Positions 1-9,712 of a stretch of 64,000 nt of DNA are shown here, one piece after another (position 1 is the first letter of the stretch; each line of letters opens with the position of its first letter). Both the position numbers and the translations under genes were made by a program. Source of the DNA: Haloplanus salinus (lineage in GTDB: Archaea > Halobacteriota > Halobacteria > Halobacteriales > Haloferacaceae); the NCBI RefSeq assembly GCF_003336245.1, contig NZ_QPHM01000001.1:2422113-2486112 (forward strand), in the 5' to 3' direction. The notes under the pieces are model-generated. The model was given only the letters and a program-made list of their open reading frames with translations, did not search any database and was not told the origin of the DNA.

Positions 1-42
1 GTCGACGACCACCTCGCCGGGGAGGCGACGACCGACCGATGA
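1..42 (+). CDS. C-terminal end of an unidentified upstream protein (partial)
   Basis: Frame 1 is open from the first base and ends at TGA (40-42), giving 13 residues ending in GEATTDR. Its stop overlaps the ATG of the following MATE gene (ATGA), the coupled arrangement seen at many junctions in this window, so a co-transcribed upstream gene is likely. Too little is visible to assign a function. Confidence 0.5.
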   Translation, partial: VDDHLAGEATTDR

Positions 43-1448
43 AGATCCCCGACGTTTTCAAATCCCGCGACGAGTTCGACCTGACCGCCGGCGGCGTGGG
101 AAAACCCCTGTTCTATCTCTCCCTTCCGATCGTCGTCACGAATCTGCTCCAGACTGCGTACAACCTCGCCGACACCTTCTGGATCGGCCAGTACAGCACG
201 AACGCCCTCGCCGCCATCAGCTTCGCCTTTCCGATGGTCTTTCTCATCATCTCGCTCGGGATGGGGCTGGCCGTGGCCGGGAGCATCCTCGTCGCCCAGC
301 ACACCGGCGCGGGTCAGGACGGTGAAGCCGAGTACGCCGCCTCCCAGACCGTCGGCTTCGCCGCCGTCGCCGCCGTCGTCCTCGGCGCCGTCGCCTACTT
401 TCTCGTCGGCGACGTCCTCGCACTCCTGGGCGCCTCCGAGGACGTCCTTCCCCTCGCCACCGCGTACATGGAGATCATCTCGCTCGGCATCCTCTTCATG
501 TTCGGCTTCTTCGTCTTCATCTCGCTCATGCGGGGGTACGGCGACACCATCACCCCGATGCTCGTCATGCTCGGCTCCGTCGCCCTCAACGTCGTCCTCG
601 ACCCCTTCCTCATCTTCGGGTGGTGGATCTTCCCTCAGTGGGGTATCGAGGGTGCCGCCATCGCCACCGTCTTCTCCCGCGGCCTCGCCCTCGCCGTCGG
701 CCTCTGGATCATGCTCTCCGGCCGGCGCGGCGTCCGCATCCGCCCCCGCGATATCGTCCCCGACCTGCACTACGGCCGGCGACTCGTCCGCATCGGCGTC
801 CCCGCGTCCGTCGAGGGCACCGGCCAGGCCGTCGCGATCAACCTGCTCATGTTCATCGTCGGCACGTTCTCGACCCCCGTCGTGGCGGCGTTCGGCATCG
901 GCGTCCGCGTGTTCTCCGTCATCTTCCTCCCCGCCATCGCCGTCGCCCGCGGGGTGGAGACGATGTCCGGGCAGAACATCGGCGCCGACAAGCCCGACCG
1001 GGCGGCGCTGACCGCTCGTGTCGCCGCCAGGACGACGTTCGTCGTCCTCGCCGTCGCGGGCGTGGTCACGTTCCTCTTCGCCGACCCCATCGTCGCCCTG
1101 TTCACGAACGACCGGGCAGTGATCGAGGTGGGGGCGACCTTCCTCCGCTACGTCGCGCCCTCCTTTGGCTTCATCGGCATCATGCGGTCGTACAACGGCG
1201 GATTCCGCGGCGCCGGCAAGACGCTCACCGCCGCCGCCATCGCCGTCTCGATGCTCGGCCTGATCCGTCTCCCCATCGCGTGGGTTGCCTCCGGATTCAT
1301 GGGACCGCCCGGCATCTGGCTCTCCTTCGTCGTCTCGAACGTCGCCGGCGCCGTCATCGCCTACGTCTGGTTCGGGCGCGGGGGCTGGCGGTCGGCGGAC
1401 GTGCGTGGATCGTCGGTCGACGTGGCCGACGAACCGGCGACCGACTGA
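39..1448 (+). CDS. MATE family efflux transporter
   Basis: The 469-residue protein is a polytopic membrane protein with about twelve hydrophobic segments in two similar halves, the usual size and layout of the MATE (multi-antimicrobial extrusion) family. The N-terminal stretch KPLFYLSLPIVVTNLLQTAYN is followed by LADTFWIGQ, which matches the family's first helix and loop, and the second half repeats this with GIGVRVFSV and MSGQNIGA. Family members exchange cations (Na+ or H+) for drugs or metabolites across the cytoplasmic membrane; the substrate cannot be read from the sequence. The start at 39 overlaps the stop of the preceding gene by four bases. Confidence 0.9.
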   Translation: MKIPDVFKSRDEFDLTAGGVGKPLFYLSLPIVVTNLLQTAYNLADTFWIGQYSTNALAAISFAFPMVFLIISLGMGLAVAGSILVAQHTGAGQDGEAEYAASQTVGFAAVAAVVLGAVAYFLVGDVLALLGASEDVLPLATAYMEIISLGILFMFGFFVFISLMRGYGDTITPMLVMLGSVALNVVLDPFLIFGWWIFPQWGIEGAAIATVFSRGLALAVGLWIMLSGRRGVRIRPRDIVPDLHYGRRLVRIGVPASVEGTGQAVAINLLMFIVGTFSTPVVAAFGIGVRVFSVIFLPAIAVARGVETMSGQNIGADKPDRAALTARVAARTTFVVLAVAGVVTFLFADPIVALFTNDRAVIEVGATFLRYVAPSFGFIGIMRSYNGGFRGAGKTLTAAAIAVSMLGLIRLPIAWVASGFMGPPGIWLSFVVSNVAGAVIAYVWFGRGGWRSADVRGSSVDVADEPATD

Positions 1449-1500
1449 CCGCCGACCCTCGGCGCGAAGGCCTAAGTGACCGTTCGCCGTAAGGGCGTTC

Positions 1501-2244
1501 ATGTCAACACACTCAAGAAACGATCCGACGTTCCACATCTCGAACGACGCCTCACCCTCGACTACCGTCGTCGCCGGCTTCTCGGCGTTCGGCCTCGCCG
1601 GTCTCACGGCCGCCGACTTCCTCGTCGACCACCTCGAACTGGAGCAGACCGGCCACCTCACCGCCGAATACCTCCCCTCGATCACGCCGTTCGAGGCGGG
1701 CCGCCCCCGACACCACTCGCGCTTTTTTTCACGGCCGGACCTCGACCTGACCGTTCTCGTGAACGAACTGTTCTTGCCGACGCCGGTGGCCGACCCCTTC
1801 GCCGACACCTTGCTCGCTTGGACGGACGAACACGACGTCTCGGAGATACTCGTCCTCTCGGGCATCCCGTACGCCCACGGTCCCGACGAACACGACGCGT
1901 TCTACGTCGCCTCGGACGACTACCGCGAGCGACGACTGGCCGCCGCCGACATCCGTCCCATGGGGCGAGGGTTTCTCGACGGGATCGACGGATCGCTGAT
2001 GTACCGCGGCATCGAGTCCGACCTCCGGACGGCGGTGTTCATCACCCCCGTCCACGCGCAGGCGCCGGACGTGCCGGCCGCCATCCGCCTCGTCGAGGCG
2101 TTCGACCGCGTCTACGACCTCGGCATCGACGCCGGTCCCCTCGAGGAGTTCGCCCGGACGGTCGAGCAGTATTACAAGGACCTCGCCGCGCGCCTCGAAA
2201 CGGTCGACGACCGGCAACGGCCGGAGGATCGGATGTACATGTGA
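1501..2244 (+). CDS. PAC2 family (proteasome assembly chaperone-like) protein
   Basis: This 247-residue protein has the PAC2 layout: a beta-strand entry TVVAGFSAFGLAGLTAADFL near residues 22-41, a central ILVLSGIPY segment, and a helical C-terminus ending EQYYKDLAARLE. PAC2 proteins are ATP-independent chaperones; archaeal relatives help assemble or regulate the 20S proteasome, though the role of this particular paralogue is not known. It is a single gene with 52 bases before it and 35 bases after, converging on corA. The assignment rests on overall pattern rather than catalytic residues. Confidence 0.75.
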   Translation: MSTHSRNDPTFHISNDASPSTTVVAGFSAFGLAGLTAADFLVDHLELEQTGHLTAEYLPSITPFEAGRPRHHSRFFSRPDLDLTVLVNELFLPTPVADPFADTLLAWTDEHDVSEILVLSGIPYAHGPDEHDAFYVASDDYRERRLAAADIRPMGRGFLDGIDGSLMYRGIESDLRTAVFITPVHAQAPDVPAAIRLVEAFDRVYDLGIDAGPLEEFARTVEQYYKDLAARLETVDDRQRPEDRMYM

Positions 2245-2279
2245 GAGAATGGACGTCCCGGACGGCACCGACGCCCCCT

Positions 2280-3275
2280 CTAGAGCCACCCCTCGCTCCG
2301 GAAATACTGGAGCATGATCGCCGCCGTGAGCGCCATCCCCACGAGGACGGCGGGGTAGCCGAACCGCCAGCCCAGTTCCGGCATGCTGTACGGACCGCCC
2401 CCGAAGTTCATGCCGTAGACGCCGACGACGAAGGTCAGCGGCAGAATGATGGTCGCGACGACGGTCAGCCGCTTCATCACCTCGTTGGTCGACTGTGAGA
2501 GCGTGTTGAGGTAGATGTCGCGTGCGCCACTCGCTAAATCGCGGTACGTTTCGACGAGTTCGACGTGCTGGACGAGGTGGTCGTACACGTCGCGGTAGTA
2601 CTTCTCCGTCGCCTCCGCGACGTGGTCGGCGTCCCCTCGGGCCAGGACGCTCACGGCGTCGCGGGTCGGCCAGACGATGCGCCGGATCGACAGGAGTTCG
2701 CGCCGGAGGCTGTTGAGTATCTCCAGCGTCTCCGTATCGGGGTCGTCGATGATCCGGTCCTCGACGGCCTCGATGTCGTGACCGATCTCGTCGAGGATGG
2801 CGAAGTACTCGCCGACGACGGCGTCGAGGATGCGGTAGGCGGTGAAGTCGGCGTCTCGCTGGAGCAGTCGTGGCTCCTCACGGCGCACCCGCTCCCACAC
2901 CGTCTCGACGGCCGGCGTCTCCTCGACGGCAATCGTGACGACCCAGTCGTGGCCGAAGAAGAGACCGACCGGCTGGTCGCGGATCTCCTCTTCGAACGTC
3001 GTCTCGCCCCCGCGGAGGCGGGCGGTCTTGACGAGGACGAACGTGTGGTCGGGGAACAGCTCCACCTTCGGTCCGACGTTGCTCCGCACGTCCTCGATTT
3101 CGAGGGTGTGGAGGCCGAACGCCGCACTCAGGCGGCCGAGTTCGTCCTCGGTCACGCCCGAGGCGCGCGTCCAGGTCGTCCCGGTCGCGGTACGCGCGGC
3201 CCGGAGCGACGCGGCGTCGGTGGACTCGTGCGACTCGACGTTGTCGTCGGCGTAGACGAGCGTGCGAACGGTCAC
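2280..3275 (-). CDS. corA: CorA-type magnesium/cobalt transporter
   Basis: The 331-residue protein has a long acidic cytoplasmic domain followed by two membrane helices at the C-terminus. The first helix ends in the diagnostic YGMNF motif (ion-selectivity loop), followed by MPELGW and a second helix ending in QYFRSEGWL. CorA forms a homopentameric channel for Mg2+ (also Co2+, Ni2+). The start is a GTG that overlaps the stop of the small upstream membrane gene by four bases (GTGA), so the two are probably one transcript. The gene converges on the PAC2 gene. Confidence 0.95.
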   Translation of the reverse strand: MTVRTLVYADDNVESHESTDAASLRAARTATGTTWTRASGVTEDELGRLSAAFGLHTLEIEDVRSNVGPKVELFPDHTFVLVKTARLRGGETTFEEEIRDQPVGLFFGHDWVVTIAVEETPAVETVWERVRREEPRLLQRDADFTAYRILDAVVGEYFAILDEIGHDIEAVEDRIIDDPDTETLEILNSLRRELLSIRRIVWPTRDAVSVLARGDADHVAEATEKYYRDVYDHLVQHVELVETYRDLASGARDIYLNTLSQSTNEVMKRLTVVATIILPLTFVVGVYGMNFGGGPYSMPELGWRFGYPAVLVGMALTAAIMLQYFRSEGWL

Positions 3276-3436
3276 GCGCTCGCCTCCCGACCGTCGCCGA
3301 TGGCTGCGAGCGTGATCCCGACCATGATCGCCGTGAGCGACAACGCCCGTCCGGGGTAGGCGACGAGAACGCCGCCGACGTAGCCACAGACGCCGACGGC
3401 GGTGAGACCGGTACCGACGGTGAACGTCCGATCCAT
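3272..3436 (-). CDS. Small two-helix membrane protein upstream of corA
   Basis: A 54-residue reading frame begins MDRTFTVGTGLTAVGVC and ends IGDGREASA. It consists almost entirely of two hydrophobic helices (about residues 6-26 and 29-46) joined by a short YPGRA turn. Its TGA overlaps the corA GTG start by four bases, the typical sign of translational coupling. I do not recognise a characterised family; the tight coupling suggests an accessory role with CorA, but this is inference. Confidence 0.7.
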   Translation of the reverse strand: MDRTFTVGTGLTAVGVCGYVGGVLVAYPGRALSLTAIMVGITLAAIGDGREASA

Positions 3437-3516
3437 GCGCTCCCTTCCCACGGCGACGACAAATAGCTCCTCATCGATGCGGTGTGTTTTTGCGTCCGGC
3501 CGACGGGGTGTCGCGC

Positions 3517-4494
3517 ATGAACGACGAGGACGAAAGCGAGGAACTCACCTACGCGACGACCGGCGTCGACATCGCGGAGAGCGAGGCGGCGACGGCCGCC
3601 CTCGTCGGCGCCGTCGGGGAGAGCGCGGGCGACTACGCGGGCCTCCTCGACATTGGCGACCGCTATCTCGGCCTAGCGACCGACGGCGTCGGGACGAAGC
3701 TCCTCGTCGCCGAGGCGCTGGCCGACTACTCGACCGTCGGCATCGACTGCATCGCGATGAACGCCAACGACCTCGTGGCGGCGGGGGTTCGACCGGTCGC
3801 CTTCGTCGACTATCTCGCGGTCGACGAACCCGACGAGCGCGTCGCCGAACAGATCGGCGACGGACTCGCCGAGGGGGCAGCGCGCGCGGGGGTCGAACTC
3901 GTCGGCGGCGAGACGGCCGTCATGCCCGAAGTAGTCAAGGGACTGGACCTCGCGGGCACCTGTGCCGGTCTCGCCGCCAAGGACGCGATCCTTCCCGGCC
4001 ACGCCGACGTGGGCGACGCGCTCGTCGGGGTGCCGTCCTCGGGCATTCACTCGAACGGGCTGACGCTGGCCCGGACGGCCGTGACGCGCGAGGGCGACTA
4101 CACCGACCCCTGTCCGTTCGGCGACTACGACACCCTCGGCGAGGCGTTGCTCGAACCGACGCGCATCTACACCGACCTCCTCGATCCGATGCGGGAACAC
4201 GGTGTCAACGCAGCGGCTCACGTCACGGGCGGCGGCTGGACGAACCTCGACCGACTCGGCGACCACCGGTACGCCGTCGACGATCCGTTCGACCCACAGC
4301 CGGTGTTCGACTACGTCCAAGAGACGGGCAACGTCTCCGACGAGGAAATGCATCGGACGTTCAACATGGGTACGGGCTTCGTCGCGGCGCTCCCCCCCTC
4401 GAACGCCGAGGAACTGGCGGCTGCGGTGGACGGTCGGGTCGTCGGCCGCGTCGAGGACGGCGAGGGCGTCGCGATCCGTGGGCTGGAACTGTAG
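3517..4494 (+). CDS. purM: Phosphoribosylformylglycinamidine cyclo-ligase (AIR synthase)
   Basis: PurM converts FGAM plus ATP to aminoimidazole ribonucleotide in purine synthesis. The protein shows the family's landmarks: TYATTGVDI near the start, LATDGVGTKLL (the ATP-binding DGVGTK motif), VDCIAMNANDLVAAGVRP (here with IDC), a GGETAVMPEV segment, VGVPSSGIHSNGLTL, and AAHVTGGGW toward the C-terminus. I chose the ATG at 3517 (MNDEDESEEL, 325 residues) over one 33 bases upstream because the family begins shortly before TYATTGVD. It is monocistronic and divergent from the corA pair. Confidence 0.93.
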   Translation: MNDEDESEELTYATTGVDIAESEAATAALVGAVGESAGDYAGLLDIGDRYLGLATDGVGTKLLVAEALADYSTVGIDCIAMNANDLVAAGVRPVAFVDYLAVDEPDERVAEQIGDGLAEGAARAGVELVGGETAVMPEVVKGLDLAGTCAGLAAKDAILPGHADVGDALVGVPSSGIHSNGLTLARTAVTREGDYTDPCPFGDYDTLGEALLEPTRIYTDLLDPMREHGVNAAAHVTGGGWTNLDRLGDHRYAVDDPFDPQPVFDYVQETGNVSDEEMHRTFNMGTGFVAALPPSNAEELAAAVDGRVVGRVEDGEGVAIRGLEL

Positions 4495-4605
4495 CGGGCA
4501 GGCGTCCGTCGAGTTCCCGGAACGGGCTGGACGCACGACAGCGAACCGGTCCCGGGCGGGGCGTCAGGCCACGTGGGGGCGTAGCCGCGCCCCGGCTTAT
4601 GAATC

Positions 4606-5145
4606 TCAGGAGAGCTCGGCCGCGATGTCCGCTTCGGTGATGATGCCGACGGCTTCGCCGCCCTCGGTGACGATGACGGCTTTGTAGTAGTCGAGCAGGT
4701 TGCTGATCTTGTCGACTGAATCCTCGCGCGAGACGGTGGGGAACTGCTCGCTCATGACCTCCGCGACGGCCTTCTGCCCGACGTTCTCGCCCGCGCGTCG
4801 GATGTCGCTGTAACTGATCGAACCGACGGGCAGCCCACTCTGCAGGACGGGGAGTTGTGAGAAGGCGGCGCCTTCCATCCGCCGTTCGGCGTCCGCGACG
4901 GCGTCGTCCGGCGCGACGCTGACCAGCGTCTCGTTCATCAGGTCTTCGGCCCGAACGACGCCACCCTCGGCCTCGTCGAGCGCGGAGACGATGCGCCGTA
5001 ACGTCGAGAGACGCGGGTCGACGTCCCCGCCCTCGATCCGGGCGATCAGCGGCTGGGAGACGCCCGCCATCTCGGCGAGCGCGCTCTGCGTGAGCTCCAA
5101 CGAGGTCCGCCGCTCCCGCAGGTCCTGTGGCGTGGGTAGCTCCAT
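4606..5145 (-). CDS. HTH (XRE-type) transcriptional regulator with two CBS domains
   Basis: The 179-residue protein begins with a helix-turn-helix of the XRE/Cro type (about residues 8-60; LELTQSALAEMAGVSQPLIA and RIEGG) followed by a pair of CBS domains (MNETLVSVAPDDAVADAERRM and VMSEQFPTVSREDSVDKI). CBS pairs usually bind adenine nucleotides or S-adenosylmethionine, so the likely role is a ligand-responsive repressor or activator. Seven bases before its start lies a perfect inverted repeat (5152-5170), consistent with self-regulation. The gene is divergent from the small zinc-finger gene, with 85 bases between. Confidence 0.9.
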   Translation of the reverse strand: MELPTPQDLRERRTSLELTQSALAEMAGVSQPLIARIEGGDVDPRLSTLRRIVSALDEAEGGVVRAEDLMNETLVSVAPDDAVADAERRMEGAAFSQLPVLQSGLPVGSISYSDIRRAGENVGQKAVAEVMSEQFPTVSREDSVDKISNLLDYYKAVIVTEGGEAVGIITEADIAAELS

Positions 5146-5151
5146 GCGATC

Positions 5152-5170
5152 TAATAACTATGGGTTATTA
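5152..5170. promoter_or_regulatory. Perfect 7-bp inverted repeat, probable autoregulatory operator
   Basis: TAATAAC and GTTATTA flank a five-base spacer. The site is an AT-only-rich island in GC-rich DNA, lying 7 bases before the start codon of the HTH-CBS regulator and about 60 bases before the divergent zinc-finger gene. Its dyad symmetry fits a dimeric XRE-type protein; position suggests it overlaps the promoter or start region and would block expression when bound. Confidence 0.55.
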
Positions 5171-5230
5171 AAATCACTTTCGGCCCGCGCCCAAAGACTT
5201 ATGTAAAATCTGACGTGATCTTTGCGGCGT

Positions 5231-5389
5231 ATGCCCGAGTGCCAGAACTGTGGCGCGTTCGTCACCCGCGATTACGCACGGGTGTTTACGCCGGACGGCG
5301 TGGACGAACCCCGCGTATGCCCTCGTTGTGAAGATATGGTCCGCGACGGCGCGGACGTCCGTACCGCCCGCTCTCCGCGGAACTCCTGA
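5231..5389 (+). CDS. Small zinc-finger protein (two CxxC pairs)
   Basis: A 52-residue protein starting MPECQNCGAFVTRDYARVF has two zinc-knuckle pairs, CQNC at residues 4-7 and CPRC at 30-33, spaced as in a zinc ribbon. Such single-domain mini-proteins are abundant in haloarchaea and mostly uncharacterised. It shares an 85-base divergent intergenic region with the HTH-CBS regulator, whose operator-like palindrome could influence both genes. No function is assigned. Confidence 0.8.
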   Translation: MPECQNCGAFVTRDYARVFTPDGVDEPRVCPRCEDMVRDGADVRTARSPRNS

Positions 5390-5572
5390 CCCCGGCCCGA
5401 ACTGGACGGGGCGGGATTCGGCCCACGCGAAGCCGTATGCCGACCGGCCCCGGTCGACTCCCCCGCTGGCTGCCGCTCCGCCGATCAGCGGTCGGCTCTA
5501 CCACCGAGCCACCCTCCCACACCGCTCGTACGCCGGTGAGTCACTGATGCGCGCTGGTGCTCTATCCACCGG

Positions 5573-7252
5573 TCAGTCACCCGGATGTAACGCGAGCGTG
5601 ACGACGCTTCCCCGGGGCTCCCGCTCTTCGAACGTGACGGTACCGCCCGCGGCGGTGACGGCCCAGTGGACCAACCAGAGGCCGAGGCCGCTCCCGTGTT
5701 TCAGCGGCGTCTCGCTGCCTTCCCGCAACGCCTCCAGTTCGGCCTCGGGGATGCCGGGCCCGCCGTCCGCGATACGGAGTCGGGTGTACTCGCCCGGCTC
5801 CGACGCCGGCTCGACGGTCAGCTTCACCCACGGCCGGTCGGCGTCGTTGTGTTCGAGGGCGTTGTCGAGGAGGTTCTCGACGCTGATCGTGAGCAACCGA
5901 GGATGCGGGACGAGAACCGTCGTCCCCGCAGGTAGTTCCGTCTCCACCGTCGCCTCGGGGTGGGCGTCCCGGACGCGGTCCACGAGGGGTTCGACGTGCG
6001 CGCCGGCGTCGACCGACTCGGTCGGTCGGCCGGCGTAGTCGGCCGTCTCGACTAGGAGCCGAACCTGCTCTCCCAGCTGGATCAGTTCGTCGCCCGTCGC
6101 CCCGATTTGCCTGCCCATCGCGCGTACGTCCTCCGCGTCGTGGCGGGCGAGTTCGTCCGCCCATCCGGTGACGACGTTCATCCGGTTCCGAAGGTCGTGA
6201 CGCAACACCCGGTTGGCGACTTTCAGTCGCTGTTGGTACGTGTGGCGGTCCGTGACGTCCCTGAACTGGAGGACGTAACCGACGGTCTGCCCGTGGTCGT
6301 CGGACAGGGTCGAGTGGGTCACGTCGTAGGCGCGTTGCTGCTCCCCGACGACGGTCGTCAGCGTCGTCCCCGACACCGTACCGAGGTCGAACTCGTCGGC
6401 GGGGAACTGCTCGGCGACCGGATTGCCTTCGATCGGGGCACCGAGGATTCGTTCCGCGGACGGGTTCGCGGTCACGGCGCGCAGGTCCTGGTCGAGGACG
6501 ACGAACCCGTCGTCGGCGTCGGCGACGATCTGCTTGCGGGCGACGGGGACGCGTTCGAGGAGGTCGAACTGGAACAGCGCCAGCCCGAAACATGGACCGG
6601 TGACGACGAACGCGAAGGGGGTGTAGTCGAGCGAGGGAACTACACCCGGTTCGATGCCGAGCGTGAACGTCGTGTTCGCGACGAGCGGTGGAATCGCTCC
6701 GACCAACAGCAGTCCGGCTTGCGTCCGGTAGAGCGTCGACCGCACCGTCGAGAACAGGAGGAGACCGAAGCCGATGGGCGTCACGACGTACGTGTACGCG
6801 AGATGGAGCAGGTACGCCGGGCCGAACGCGAACTCGACCGCGTGGAGCGAGCCGTAGGTCACGATCGTCGGGGCGGTCCAGATCAGGCCGTGTGTCGGGT
6901 TCGTGAGCGCCAACAGGCCGAACACGAGCGGGTCGAGGATCATGAGCGCCCGGACCGTCGGCGTGAGCCACGACCCCCGACCCGTGTACTGGACCGCGAA
7001 CAGAAACCAGAGGGAAGGGACGATGCCGCCGATGGCGAGGGCCGACCGCTGCCAGACGAGCTGGGCGTCGAGCGTCGTGAACCCGAGGCCGACGGCGTAG
7101 CAGAGCACCCACCCCCCCATCACGGTGATCATGGCGAGAAACGCCTTCGCGGCGGGCTGGGTCCGGTGCGTCCGGCCCACGGCGGCGATGAGGAAAAACA
7201 GACCGGCGGCTACGACGCCGACGACTGTGTACAGTGTCGGATCCCAGGCCAC
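5573..7252 (-). CDS. Membrane sensor histidine kinase (7TM-PAS-kinase)
   Basis: The 559-residue protein has seven hydrophobic segments in residues 1-225 (the 7TM histidine-kinase sensor type), a PAS domain at about 235-340, a dimerisation/phosphoacceptor region with RVLRHDLRN (His352), and a HATPase domain with N box ENLLDNALEHN (about 459-469), G1 box DGGPGIP and G2 box GSGLGLWLV. It should autophosphorylate in response to a membrane or cytosolic signal and pass phosphate to an unlinked response regulator; none lies nearby. The start is GTG at 7252, supported by a TATA-like TTTGTA about 25 bases before it (leaderless). Confidence 0.9.
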   Translation of the reverse strand: MAWDPTLYTVVGVVAAGLFFLIAAVGRTHRTQPAAKAFLAMITVMGGWVLCYAVGLGFTTLDAQLVWQRSALAIGGIVPSLWFLFAVQYTGRGSWLTPTVRALMILDPLVFGLLALTNPTHGLIWTAPTIVTYGSLHAVEFAFGPAYLLHLAYTYVVTPIGFGLLLFSTVRSTLYRTQAGLLLVGAIPPLVANTTFTLGIEPGVVPSLDYTPFAFVVTGPCFGLALFQFDLLERVPVARKQIVADADDGFVVLDQDLRAVTANPSAERILGAPIEGNPVAEQFPADEFDLGTVSGTTLTTVVGEQQRAYDVTHSTLSDDHGQTVGYVLQFRDVTDRHTYQQRLKVANRVLRHDLRNRMNVVTGWADELARHDAEDVRAMGRQIGATGDELIQLGEQVRLLVETADYAGRPTESVDAGAHVEPLVDRVRDAHPEATVETELPAGTTVLVPHPRLLTISVENLLDNALEHNDADRPWVKLTVEPASEPGEYTRLRIADGGPGIPEAELEALREGSETPLKHGSGLGLWLVHWAVTAAGGTVTFEEREPRGSVVTLALHPGD

Positions 7253-7300
7253 TGGTGTGAATGGGGCGAATCGTTACAAAAAGTCTCCGGAGAGTCGAAG

Positions 7301-9529
7301 CTACTGGAAGCCGATCCGACCGCCGCTCCCGCGGCCGGCGAAGCTCTCTCCGCCGCCGCCCTTGAACTGTTCCTCGATCTGCTCGTAGTAGTCCATGATG
7401 TCGTCCGTGATCGTCGGCCGGACGTTCTCCATGGCCTGTCGGAAGTGCCGCATCTCGACTTCCTCGGCGCCCTCGCTCTCACGGAGGGCGACCATCGCCG
7501 CCTCGCGGGCGATGCTCTCCAGGTCGGAGCCGACGTAGCCGTCGGTGATCTCGGCGATCTCCCGTAGGCTCACGTCGGGCGCGAGCGGCGAGTTCTGCGT
7601 GTGGATCTTCAGGATCTGCTCGCGCCCCTCCTGTTCGGGTTCGCCGATGAACACGAGGCGGTCGAACCGGCCCGACCGGAGCAACGCGGGGTCGATCATG
7701 TCCGGCCGGTTTGTCGCGCCGATGACCATGACGTTACCCATCTCCTCCAGCCCGTCGAGTTCGGTCAGCAGCTGGTTGACGACCCGTTCGGAGACGTTGT
7801 TCCCGACCTCGTTACCCCGCGACGGCGCGAGCGAGTCGAGTTCGTCGAAGAAGATGACCGTCGGCGCCACCTGCCGGGCCTTCCGGAACGTCTGCCGGAT
7901 CGCCTTCTCGCTTTCGCCGACCCACTTCGACAGCAACTGCGGGCCGCGCACGCTGATGAAGTTGGCGTTGGTCTCGTTGGCCACCGCCTTCGCCATCAGC
8001 GTCTTGCCGGTTCCCGGCGGCCCGTACAGGAGGACGCCTTTCGGGGGCTCGATCCCCATGCGGTCGAACTTCTCCGGCGAGGAGAGCGGCCATTCGACGG
8101 CCTCCTTGACGTTCTGTTTCGGCTCCTCCAGCCCGCCCACGTCGTCCCACGTGATCTTCGGGAGTTCGACCAGCACCTCCCGCATCGCGGAGGGTTCCAC
8201 CTCGCCGAGCGCGCCGCCGAAGTCGTCGCGCTTGACGATCATCCGGTCGATGAGGCTCGGCGGGATATCCTCCTCGTCGAGATCGATCTCGGGCAGGTAG
8301 CGCCGGAGGGCCTTCATCGCCGCCTCCTTCGTGAGGCTCTCGATATCGGCGCCGACGAAGCCGTGCGTCTCGTCCGCGAGGTGATCGAGGCTCACGTCGT
8401 CGGAAAGCGGCATCCCGCGGGTGTGAATCTGGAGAATCTCTTTCCGACCCTCCTCGTCGGGCACGCCGATCTCGATTTCGCGGTCGAACCGCCCCGGCCG
8501 ACGGAGCGCGGGGTCGACCGAGTCGACGCGGTTCGTGGCGGCGATGACGATGACCTGGCCCCGCGTTTCGAGGCCGTCCATCATCGTCAGGAGTTGGGCG
8601 ACGACCCGGCGCTCCACCTCGCCGGTCACGTCCTCACGCTTGGGTGCGATGGAGTCGAGCTCGTCGATGAAGATGATCGACGGCGACTCGTCTTTGGCGT
8701 CCTCGAAGATCTCGCGCAACTGCTGTTCGGACTCGCCGTAGTACTTCGAGATGATCTCCGGGCCCGCGATGGAGAAGAAGGACGCGGAGGTTTCGTTGGC
8801 GACGGCCTTCGCGAGGAGGGTCTTCCCGGTCCCCGGCGGGCCGTGGAGGAGGACACCCTGTGGGGGTTCGATCCCTAGCTTCTTGAATATCTGCGGGTGC
8901 TTCATCGGGAGTTCGACCATCTCCCGGACCCGCTGGATCTCGCTTTGCAGGCCGCCGATGTCCTCGTACGTGATGCCGCCGCCCGTCTTCTCGAAGCCCG
9001 AGATGGGCTCTTCGCGCAGTTCGACCTCGGTGTCCTCGGTCACGAGACAGACGCCCTCGGGCTCCGTCTCGACGGCGATCAGCGGGATGGCCTGCCCCGG
9101 CGACCGCATGAACGGGTGGTTCGTACTCGACATGACCGGGACGATGTCGCGTTCGACCACCGGTCGCTTGAGGATCTGGCGTTTCACCATGCCGGCGGCG
9201 TCGGAGCCGAACTGGACGCTCGCCTCCTCCGGCGGCGCGAGGACGAGTTTCTCGGCTTTCGTCGCCTCGGCCTTCCGAATCGTGACGCGTTCGCCGATGC
9301 CCACGTCCGCGTTCTGTCGGGTGAACCCGTCGATGCGGACCGTATCGGTGTTCCAGTCCTGTCGATCGGCACGCCACACCTTCGCCGCCGTCGTGTCGGC
9401 CCCCTCTATCTCGATGATATCACCTGGCGACAGCTTCAGGTGAAGGAGCGTATCGGGGTCCAGTCTGGCGATGCCACGTCCCGAGTCGTTCGGGTACGCT
9501 TTCGCCACTTCGAGTTGCACTTCGTTCAT
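7301..9529 (-). CDS. cdc48: CDC48/VAT-type AAA+ ATPase
   Basis: The protein has 742 residues: a CDC48 N-domain (1 to about 190, beginning [19 protein letters not shown]) and two AAA+ modules. Walker A motifs GPPGTGKT lie at 230-237 and 503-510; Walker B motifs IIFIDE and VIFFDE at about 286 and 558; both modules keep arginine-finger regions ([15 protein letters not shown]). Such hexameric unfoldases extract or unfold proteins, often feeding the proteasome. I chose the ATG at 9529 because upstream codons are not conserved-looking and the N-domain starts there. The C-terminus is glycine-rich. Confidence 0.95.
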   Translation of the reverse strand: MNEVQLEVAKAYPNDSGRGIARLDPDTLLHLKLSPGDIIEIEGADTTAAKVWRADRQDWNTDTVRIDGFTRQNADVGIGERVTIRKAEATKAEKLVLAPPEEASVQFGSDAAGMVKRQILKRPVVERDIVPVMSSTNHPFMRSPGQAIPLIAVETEPEGVCLVTEDTEVELREEPISGFEKTGGGITYEDIGGLQSEIQRVREMVELPMKHPQIFKKLGIEPPQGVLLHGPPGTGKTLLAKAVANETSASFFSIAGPEIISKYYGESEQQLREIFEDAKDESPSIIFIDELDSIAPKREDVTGEVERRVVAQLLTMMDGLETRGQVIVIAATNRVDSVDPALRRPGRFDREIEIGVPDEEGRKEILQIHTRGMPLSDDVSLDHLADETHGFVGADIESLTKEAAMKALRRYLPEIDLDEEDIPPSLIDRMIVKRDDFGGALGEVEPSAMREVLVELPKITWDDVGGLEEPKQNVKEAVEWPLSSPEKFDRMGIEPPKGVLLYGPPGTGKTLMAKAVANETNANFISVRGPQLLSKWVGESEKAIRQTFRKARQVAPTVIFFDELDSLAPSRGNEVGNNVSERVVNQLLTELDGLEEMGNVMVIGATNRPDMIDPALLRSGRFDRLVFIGEPEQEGREQILKIHTQNSPLAPDVSLREIAEITDGYVGSDLESIAREAAMVALRESEGAEEVEMRHFRQAMENVRPTITDDIMDYYEQIEEQFKGGGGESFAGRGSGGRIGFQ

Positions 9530-9712
9530 GATATACCCGCGAGGATGGTCGTGTCTCGGTGGTGGGGCCGGATAAGTTTGTTGTCCCGTCCCGTGGCCGT
9601 CGATCGTGTCATGCCGTAGCATACGGCGAGGGCCTACAAACCCCTACCGATCCCGGCCGGATCGGCCGTCGACGGTCGCAAGCCGTTTGCCCGTCGAGAG
9701 CGAGCGACCCGT

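Noticed and set aside
5405-5517. tRNA-like arms on the minus strand (D-arm-like GGCTCGGTGGTAGAGC and T-arm-like GTGGGCCGAATCCCGC)
   Set aside because: The acceptor pairs only partly (GGGAGGG with CCCGTCC has a mismatch), the T loop is six bases, no good anticodon stem with T33 is found, and the spacing would need an intron of about 45 bases. Probably chance or a decayed remnant.
6107-7567. Plus-strand frame of about 486 codons opposite the histidine kinase and CDC48 gene
   Set aside because: It is antisense to two clearly recognised genes, shows no domain and has shadow-type composition.
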